Source of the DNA: Megascapheus bottae
Taxonomy: Eukaryota > Chordata > Mammalia > Rodentia > Geomyidae
DNA: 64,000 nucleotides
Reading direction: 5' to 3'
Assembly: GCA_024803745.1 (NCBI GenBank)
Contig: JANJXV010000024.1
Location: forward strand, 16,749,927 to 16,813,926
Shown here: piece by piece, positions 57,194-64,000 of the stretch
How the letters are laid out: each line of letters begins with the position of its first letter
Position numbering within the stretch: the stretch's first letter is position 1
The notes under the pieces: model-generated
The model's database searches: none
Seen by the model: only the letters and a program-made list of their open reading frames with translations
What the model was told of the DNA's origin: nothing
Translations under genes and position numbers: made by a program

Positions 57194-57959
57194 TATGTAG
57201 ATGTATTTTTTAAACTAACTTTACTTATTCATGTTTCAATGACTCTTCTAGTTCTGCTGTATAACATTTGGTAAGCTCATATGGACCCTAGGAAGGTTTT
57301 CAAAATCCAATGTTATGGGAGCAGTGAAGGTCAGGCCCTAATGCCCCAGCCAACTTTAATGGGAAAGCACAGGGTGTGTCCAGGAAACAGATGGCCAGAA
57401 CCAGAAATCAAGAGCCATCTAAATCCAGTTCTGATCTGAACACAAAGGGCATTTGTCCCTCCTCCTTCAGCTATGGACCTTGGCTTCCTCTTCTGTCACA
57501 GGAGTGGGTGTTTTCTCTGGGGGATTAATGGTATGATTTTAGTTTCCATTTGTTTGGGTATTATCTCTTTCTTTGTTTGCAATGATCATCTATCAGTTTA
57601 TTTGAAACCAAAGAAAGAGTAGGACAATTTTCCATTTTGGAAAAAAAAATAACTCTATAACCCTATACAGTATATGTAGGGCCAGACTGGAAAAGAACTT
57701 CCTATTGAATGTAGTAAATGAAAAGAATAAACTCATTTCAGATCTAGAATGACAGTGGAACAAAGAGAAAATAGAGTGGCTCTACCATTTTAAGGTACAG
57801 ATTGACTCAACCATTCTCAACATACTTCATTGAGCATCTCTTTGGAACCAACTTCCATTTGGGGTACTTAGGATAGATCAACAGACTAAGAATTGGGAAG
57901 AATATGCTTTATATTTTAAAAATATATAAAACCAAGTCATGATCAGAAAACTTGGTTGT

Positions 57960-58191
57960 TATTGTTTTTGTCGGTTCTGAGGCTTGAACTCAGGACCTGA
58001 GCACCGAGCCTTTTTGCTCAGGGCTAACATTCTACCACTTTGAGCCACAGTGCCACTTCTAGTTTTTTGGTAGTTAATTGGAAGTAAGAGTCTCACAGAC
58101 TTTCCTGCCCAGGGTGGTTTTGAACTGCAGTCCTCAGATCTCAGCCTCCTGAGTAGCTAGAATTATAGCTGTGGGACACTGGTATCTGGCT
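57960..58191 (-). mobile_element. B1-like/Geo SINE, antisense
   Basis: tgtcggttctgaggcttgaa, accactttgagccacagtgc, tggtagttaattggaagtaa, cagatctcagcctcctgagt, ggtatctggct. Confidence 0.92.
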
Positions 58192-58715
58192 AGAAAACTT
58201 TATTTTTGCAATCACAAATATAATGTATTCCATGATATTAGTTTACTCATTACAAAGGACTTCCCATATTTGTGTGCTACACCCCTGTGTCCCTGAATCA
58301 CCATAGAGAAGTCCATCAACTTTCCTCATCCACAAAAAATACCACATGGTTTTAATATGAAGTTATTGAATTTGGTATAGGTATAATTCTGTTTTGCAAT
58401 GATAATTTAAAACTTATACTTTTGCCAGATGTCATAGCCAAATTTTTTAAGCCAGATTCTTAGATATTTTATTCCTTAGAAATAAAAGTTTGATGTTGCT
58501 AAAAAAGCTAACATCATACATTGTGCTGTTACCTCTTGCATGCCTGGACTGGCACCTGTTTACGGCTATATAGCTCGTCAGTCCATTTCAAATATTTCTG
58601 TTTTCCAGTAACCATGACAACAAACCTACTTTAGTGAGAATATCCTGTGTTTCTTCTACTTACTTGTTATCCTGTACAAATTGTGTTATTCACCTTGTCC
58701 TGGCCCTTTAGGTAG
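58192..58715. other. CALD1: Unassigned intronic sequence
   Basis: Nothing recognised. Confidence 0.5.
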
Positions 58716-58949
58716 TTTTTTTATTTTTTAGTTTTTGCAGGTTGTGGGACTTGAATTCTGGGCCTGGGCATTATCCCTGAGCTATTCAGCTTAAGGCTAC
58801 TGCCCTACACCTTGAACCACAGTGCCACTCGTTTTCTGGCAATAAGAGTCTCATGAACTTTAGTGCCCGGGCTGGCTTTGAACCACGATCCTCAGATCTC
58901 AGCCTCCCGAGTAACTAGAATTACAGGCATGAGCCACCAGGCCTGGCCC
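58716..58949 (-). mobile_element. B1-like/Geo SINE, antisense, linker deleted
   Basis: ttgcaggttgtgggacttga, caccttgaaccacagtgcca, then a shortened linker ttctggcaataagagtctca and the B1-like part cagatctcagcctcccgagt. Most of ggtggttaattgg is missing. Confidence 0.9.
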
Positions 58950-59257
58950 TCGGGCAGCCTTCTCAATCTAAACTTTCTGAAACAAGGCTTTCAAATTTGG
59001 TTAAAATTTAAGGCTATTTCATTTGTCTATTCAAATATATAAAGTATGTATTTGATATTCAATATCTATATAATAGCAATAGATAGCTATAGATCTTAAA
59101 TATCTATACAAGATCCTACACTAAACTATGAAGACCAGTGGTCATTGGTAGCGACAGTAGGCCACCTCTGAGATGAATTAATAACTGCAGTGTGATCTTT
59201 ACCAAAAGAGGAAGAAGACTATACCAGTAGAGAGAAGGGCATATCTGGTCATCAGTG
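58950..59257. other. CALD1: Unassigned intronic sequence
   Basis: AT-rich; atagatag-like repeats near 59078-59095. Nothing else recognised. Confidence 0.5.
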
Positions 59258-59266
59258 AAAAATCTT

Positions 59267-59465
59267 TTTGCAGGAGTCTCTTTGTGCTCTAGGTTGGCAC
59301 TCTACCACTTTGAGCCACAACAGCACTTCCAGTTTTCTGGTGGTTAATTGGAGGTAAGAATCTCAAGACTTTCCTGTCCAGGATGGCTTTGAACCATGAT
59401 CCTCAGATCTCAGTCTCCTCCGTAGTTAGGATTTGCAGGCATGAGCCAATGGTGCCCAGCTAGTA
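59267..59465 (-). mobile_element. B1-like/Geo SINE, antisense, Geo part shortened
   Basis: tttgcaggagtctctttgtg, tctaccactttgagccacaa, tggtggttaattggaggtaa, cagatctcagtctcctccgt. Duplication aaaaatctt at 59258-59266 and 59466-59474, followed by AA. Confidence 0.9.
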
Positions 59466-59690
59466 AAAAATCTTAATGCCTTCTTTCTAAACAAAAGATA
59501 CCATCCACATCTCAAATCAAACTACTATCAATCAATGACCTAGGTGAGCAAATATGTAAAAATTTTAGTTTTGCTGTTTTTATTGTCCACCAGTCTCATA
59601 GGAATAAAACGTTGCATAGATACATTGTTTCCTTTTCTCATGTCTGTTTAATATTGTAATCTCTCCTACTCTGCCTTTCGCTCTGTACTG
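59466..59690. other. CALD1: Unassigned intronic sequence
   Basis: Nothing recognised. Confidence 0.5.
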
Positions 59691-59701
59691 CTCATGTATC
59701 T

Positions 59702-59998
59702 TGCGCTAGATCCTCATGTCTCTGTCTCTCTGTCTCTGTCTCTCTGTGTCTGTCTGTCTGTCTGTCTGTCTCTCTCCCTCTCTCTCCCTCCCTCCTTCCC
59801 CCCCCTCTCTGCCAGACCCAGGGCTTAAACTCAGTCAGGGCCTGAGAACTGTCCTTGGGCTTTCTCAAGGCCACAGTTCTATCACTTGAGCCACAGCACC
59901 ACTTCCAGCTTTTTTATGTATTTGGTACCAAGGAATCGAATCCAGGTCTTCACGCATGCTAGGCAAGCACTCTACCACTAGGCCAAATTCCTGGCCCC
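59702..59998 (-). mobile_element. IDL-Geo dimeric SINE, antisense, with microsatellite tail inside its duplication
   Basis: Body 59812-59998 (gccagacccagggcttaaac, tatcacttgagccacagcac, tttggtaccaaggaatcgaa, aggcaagcactctaccacta). The preceding pyrimidine tract 59718-59811 (CTCT, CTGT, CCCT units) lies between the body and the left copy of the duplication ctcatgtatct (59691-59701; right copy 59999-60009), so it is the expanded tail of this insertion. Confidence 0.9.
59718..59811. repeat. Compound pyrimidine microsatellite derived from a SINE tail
   Basis: (CTCTGT)n, (CTGT)n, then CTCC/C-rich units ending in C8; complement of a GA/GACA/GGA expansion. Confidence 0.95.
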
Positions 59999-60042
59999 CT
60001 CATGTATCTCTTGAACACTTCTCATGTATCTCTTGAACTCCT
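59999..60042. repeat. Short tandem duplication, 2 x 22 bp
   Basis: ctcatgtatctcttgaac begins at 59999 and again at 60021; identical over 18 nt, then diverging. The first unit also serves as the right target-site copy of the SINE. Confidence 0.9.
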
Positions 60043-60611
60043 TCTCTTTGTAGTCCCAAACCCTGTCCTGTGCATTATGTGAGCATATGCATCACAGAGT
60101 GCATAAAGACAAAAGGATACAGACATTTTCAAACAGGTTAGATCTATCTTTCTTCCTATTTAACAAGTAAAAACTAGCTGTAGACCTTTACTAAGGTATC
60201 TAGTAAATATGGAACAGCCATGACACCAGTATTACGTATGTCCAAATGGCATATATATGTTCAATATAAATGAAGGAACGCCAAGAGAGACCTGATGGTC
60301 GTCAGTGTAGCTCAGGAGCTCTAGGCATAGGGTTTACCATTAGGCAGCTGTGCTTTCCAGTCCCAGGTCTGCAGTTGGTATTAGGCACCTGGCTTAGCAC
60401 ATTATGAAGATTACCTTCTCCTTCTGCCTTTATAATGTAAAAGAAACAAAAGTATCCATCTCACTGACTTTTGTCTGATACCAAAAAGGAGAGATACGTG
60501 AAAGTATCTCACACTGCTGACCATCTCATAGGCATTCAATAAACAATATTCTTATTACCTAATCGAATTCTCTTCAACACACAATGAAAAAGCAAAATCT
60601 ATGTGTATCTT
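60043..60611. other. CALD1: Unassigned intronic sequence
   Basis: Nothing recognised. Confidence 0.5.
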
Positions 60612-60827
60612 GTTAGCTAGCTGGGCTCATGCCTGTCATGGTAGCTGTTCAGGAGACTGAGATCTAAGAACTCTAATTAGAAACCGGCATAGGCAGAAAA
60701 AATATCTGCAAGACTCTTATCTCCAAGTAACCCAGAAGTGGCTCAAGTGGTAGAATACCAGTCTTGAGCTGAGCTGAAAAGAGCCAAGCAGAATGCAAGA
60801 TCCTGAATTTCAGCCCAGACAGACAGA
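60612..60827 (+). mobile_element. B1-like/Geo SINE, diverged
   Basis: agctgggctcatgcctgtca, ttcaggagactgagatctaa, gactcttatctccaagtaac, Geo gtggctcaagtggtagaata, tail cagacagacagaca. Confidence 0.8.
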
Positions 60828-61789
60828 CATATAATATACCTCAGAAGGTACAAGAACCAGGGGCAAGAGAAAAGCCATAATTTGCTCTTGAGTAGAGTTA
60901 TGAAGGGATATGAGCAGTTTTCAGCTTGTCTCAGCCAGAAGAGGTCATTCTAACTCAAGCCGAGCTGTCCTTTGAAATTCAGTCAAAAGGCTTCTGAGCT
61001 TTGGTGTATCTTCTGAGAAACATTTAATATTTTTAGCCATAAGGAACCAGTCAGTGGATGTACTTTACCTAACACAGGGTTTGCTTTCAAGCAAGCAACA
61101 AGCAGCTCTCACTTTTCAAGCCATGAACTCATTACATTCCCTTCATACGCTGTCCACACCCAATGGCAGCTTGCTTCTCCATCAGAAGAAAGGCCTCCAT
61201 TGTAGAGCCCTGTTATCAGATTCCGAGGCTCTGACATAAATAATGGGAATGAAAATACTCTTGATGTTGTCCTCATTCATACATTTTTATGGGCTTCTGA
61301 AATATCCCCACGATTAGATGTTGAAAGTAAATATTTTCACTGTGCTGGAAAAACAAGCAATGTTTTTTCAATCTATTAAGTTCACAAAATCTCCTTCCAG
61401 ACCTGTATCGCTCACACTTTTTTTTTTAAACATGATTTAAGAGCAATAATCAAATAATCAATTATTATACAACATACAAGCACACGCAAAAACACTTACT
61501 CAAAAGTGCTTCAATCATGACCTGGAGATTTTCGGATTAAAAAAAAAACTTTTCAAATGCAAGTTTATTATTTTATAATCAGAACCTTATTTTCCATTAG
61601 GTAGTTAAATAAATAAAGTGCTCCTTTGAAACAACCTAAATCATTCAAGTACTTAGGTATGCTCAAAACTTCCTTTCAGTTCTCTTGGAAAATAGATTAC
61701 TCCTTGGAATAAATAAAGGCTAGCCTCTGGTAGCTTTTCTTTTTTTTTTTTTTTGCTTTAAATTTGAAGCATTTTTTGTTTGTTGTTTT
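60828..61789. other. CALD1: Unassigned intronic sequence
   Basis: Unique; poly(T) runs near 61420 and 61740. No exon recognised. Confidence 0.5.
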
Positions 61790-62267
61790 GGTGCCTGTAC
61801 TGGGTCTTAAACTTAGAGTCCAGGTGCTGTCCCTTAGAATTTTTTTTTTGTCAGTCATGGGTCTTGAACTGTGGGCCTGGGGGCTGTCCCTGAGCTCTTC
61901 AGCTCAAGGCTAGGGCTCTACCACTTGAGCCACAGCACCACTTCCTGTTTTCTGGTGGTTAATTGGATAAGAGTCTCATGGACTTTAGTGCCTGGGCTGG
62001 CTTTGAACTATGATCCTCAGATCTCCGCCTCCTGCGTCGCTAGGATTACTGGCATGAGCCACTGGTACCCAGCTTTGTCCCTTAGCGTTTTTGCTCAAGA
62101 GGGGTGCTCTGCTACTTCAGGCACAGCTCTACTTCTGGCTTTGTGGTGGTTAATTGGAAATAGGAGTTTCATGGGCTTTCCTGCCTAGGCTGGCTTCAAA
62201 CTGTTATCCTCGGATACCAACCTCCTCAGTAGCTGGGATTAACAGGCTTAAGCCACTAGCATGAAGA
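61790..62267 (-). mobile_element. Outer B1-like/Geo SINE, antisense, split by a second SINE
   Basis: Part one 61790-61837 (gcctgtactgggtcttaaac, aggtgctgtcccttag). Part two from 62076 (tgtcccttagcgtttttgct, tggtggttaattggaaatag, ctcctcagtagctgggatta). The two halves rejoin once the SINE at 61838-62075 is removed. Confidence 0.9.
61838..62075 (-). mobile_element. Inner B1-like/Geo SINE, antisense, inserted in another SINE
   Basis: tttttttttgtcagtcatgg, accacttgagccacagcacc, tggtggttaattggataaga, cagatctccgcctcctgcgt, ggtacccagct. Duplication tgtcccttag at 61828-61837 and 62076-62085. Confidence 0.93.
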
Positions 62268-62894
62268 AAGTTTTTTTAGTACTTGATCTGAAAGATATTT
62301 AAAAATATGTTTCTAAGAATTTTATATCTAGTTAATATCATTTGGATTCAATCCAACCTTGACTGCAGGAACAGAGACAAGATGGGATCAGTAATTTCTA
62401 CCTACAGAATCTTTATTTATTTATTTATTTGGATCAAGCCACAGAAAAATAAAGCATATAGTCATGTATACCCTTTTTTTCTCATTCTTTTTTCTGTGTG
62501 TCACTCTAAATTGACAGTATTTTTACCCATTAAGATAAAGATGTTGCTCCTAGACTCATTTCTATAAAACCAACAATGTCTCTGATGCTATACTGCTCAA
62601 TGGAGCAGCAGACATTAATGGCCTACCCCAAGTGTCACTTTTTCAGTGACTATACCTAAATTTTTGGTATCAAAGAATTGGCCATCTAGATATTTTAGGG
62701 GGCCTTACATGTTGAGCTTTTGTTTCCTTCTCAGCTGGAAAAAGCATAGAATATAGATGAATCACTGTACTCTAAATGGTGATCAAGTTTTCTTTAAAGT
62801 CTCCATATATAACAATTATAAGTTACCAGCCCTGAGCAACCTGGAAAAAGACAGTGATCTTGTCATTATAATTCATGTGATGAAGTGTGACAGA
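62268..62894. other. CALD1: Unassigned intronic sequence with (TTTA)n
   Basis: (TTTA)n at 62412-62430; otherwise nothing recognised. Confidence 0.5.
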
Positions 62895-63090
62895 CCAGGA
62901 TTCAAATTCTGACTGGGACAACTGCTAATTGTTATCCTGATATGTTACATAAACCTCCCTTGCTTCTGTTCCTTAGATAATAAATAAATGAGTCTCACAG
63001 CAAGCACAATGATAAAGCTAGCTGATCCACATAGAAACTCAAAACAATGACTGTCACATAGCATTGCTTAATCAATGGTAGATATTACTA
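62895..63090 (+). mobile_element. MIR SINE
   Basis: gaccaggattcaaattctga, ctgggacaactgctaattgt, taaacctcccttgcttctgt and gactgtcacatagcattgct follow the MIR outline over most of its length. Confidence 0.75.
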
Positions 63091-63102
63091 TTAAAAATTA
63101 AT

Positions 63103-63325
63103 TCTTTTTTATTTCATTGTCAGGGTGATGTACAAAGGGGTTACAGTTACATTTATCAGGGAGTGGGTATATTACTTCTTGAACATTGTTATTATCCCTT
63201 CCCATGTTTTTCTCCCACTTTCTCTCCCCCACCTCTCCCACTAATCTAGTTTTTCCCTTACCTTCCTTTTTTCAAATACAAACGTATATACAGTATTACA
63301 ATTGATTTTTAGTAGGATTTTAATA
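63103..63325 (-). mobile_element. LINE-1-like 3' end, antisense
   Basis: tttatttcattgtcagggtg, gatgtacaaaggggttacag, gttattatcccttcccatgt and a C-rich block; best preserved antisense match to the 38 kb sense copy. Confidence 0.7.
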
Positions 63326-63779
63326 CAAACCAAATTTTACTGAATCTAAGTTTTATCTCTACCTGCTCAGACTTCGTGATTTGTTACATCAATTTTTTCT
63401 CATAGTGATCTTCCTCTCCCCATTGTCAGTTTCTTAAAGAAATTTCTACAAATAGATAGACAAGAAAATTTCAATTTAACATGGCCATTTATGTGTCCTG
63501 TAATGATCTTAATACTTCCTAAGATATTGAAGTTGGAAAATAATTAAATATTATTAGCCACATCTAAGTTTGTCATGTACATACAACTGTTGTATAAAGA
63601 TTTCAAAATCACATCGAAATCATCTCAGAAACACACTGCTAGTCTTCCACATAATTGCTTGTATGTCCTTTATTTAAAATGTAATATCTAAAAACTCAGT
63701 GAACTTACCAAGAATTGTTCTTAAGTGGAAATAAGCATCTCAGAGTTATTATCCACTACTTAGAAGATAATAAGCTATT
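63326..63779. other. CALD1: Unassigned intronic sequence
   Basis: AT-rich, nothing recognised. Confidence 0.5.
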
Positions 63780-63960
63780 TTTTAAAATATCAACCATATG
63801 CCAAGTTCTATGTAATAGACATTATATATATATATATGTACTATCCCACTTAATTGTCAGAACAACTCTACAACCCAAATTCTAATCTCTTTGTTTTACA
63901 GTTGAGGAATTCCATGGTTTAAACGTTCCAGTAATGTTTTTTCCTTCATTAGCAAGGGGT
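63780..63960 (-). mobile_element. MIR SINE, antisense
   Basis: atgccaagttctatgtaata, tcccacttaattgtcagaac, aacaactctacaacccaaat and ttgttttacagttgaggaat are the MIR complement. A (TA)n tract at 63823-63838 sits inside it. Confidence 0.65.
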
Positions 63961-64000
63961 ACAGCCGACTTCTGCTTACCTGTCCCAAATCGCAAAACCT

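Larger units (their letters stand above)
56398..57959. other. CALD1: Downstream intron with simple repeats
   Basis: Holds a G14 run at 56641-56654 followed by GA repeats, (TG)n at 56915-56931 and a (CA)n/(CGCA)n tract at 57142-57193. Otherwise unique non-coding sequence. Confidence 0.6.

Noticed and set aside
55148..64000. Search for the alternative HeLa-type caldesmon first exon and the next common coding exon
   Set aside because: No frame resembling either was seen after 55147; they presumably lie beyond the window.

Overview
This is a 64 kb piece of a mammalian nuclear genome, almost entirely intronic or intergenic. The only protein-coding sequence I can support is one small exon on the + strand (exon 55036-55147, coding part 55077-55147). 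It encodes the N-terminal 24 residues of caldesmon (CALD1), starting MDDFERRRELRR, as in the fibroblast/smooth-muscle N-terminus. It has a pyrimidine-rich acceptor, a strong start context and a consensus GTAAAG donor. Sequence downstream of 55147 is therefore CALD1 intron. The 55 kb upstream is CALD1 5' intron and/or 5' flank; I could not locate a first exon or a CpG island.

The repeats point to a rodent of the Geomyoidea (kangaroo rats, pocket mice, pocket gophers). Many copies of a dimeric SINE are present, with an ID-like tRNA-derived left half and a Geo right half; I recall IDL-Geo being described as restricted to that superfamily. A more numerous family joins a B1/7SL-like left part to the same Geo right half. 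The species cannot be fixed from the window.

Layout: 1-5.0 kb is mostly unassigned sequence with one MaLR LTR. 5-12.7 kb holds scattered SINEs, a SINE with an exact 68-bp internal duplication and two minus-strand L1 3' ends. 12.7-18 kb is the longest SINE-poor stretch, with candidate conserved elements and a perfect CArG box at 16917. 18-33 kb mixes SINEs, many CA/TG and purine microsatellites, MaLR/MLT1 LTRs and a nested L1-in-SINE insertion. A Tigger-like DNA element lies at 34292-34622. 36-38 kb has SINEs and an L1 3' end, and 38-41 kb is mostly unique. 41-54 kb is SINE-dense, with nested and monomeric SINE insertions, a MaLR LTR and a possible class I ERV solo LTR at about 50340-50785. 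The caldesmon exon sits at 55 kb, with a (TG)n tract about 230 bp upstream of it. 55-64 kb is intron with more SINEs, an L1 3' end and two MIR copies.

I found no previously undescribed gene system. The most informative signals concern retroposon biology: a Geo half with tRNA-like promoter boxes and a stand-alone Geo insertion, insertion chronology readable from target-site duplications, and microsatellites growing from SINE tails. The possible regulatory signals around the caldesmon exon come next. All repeat names come from memory of the families; no database search was run, and most boundaries are approximate.
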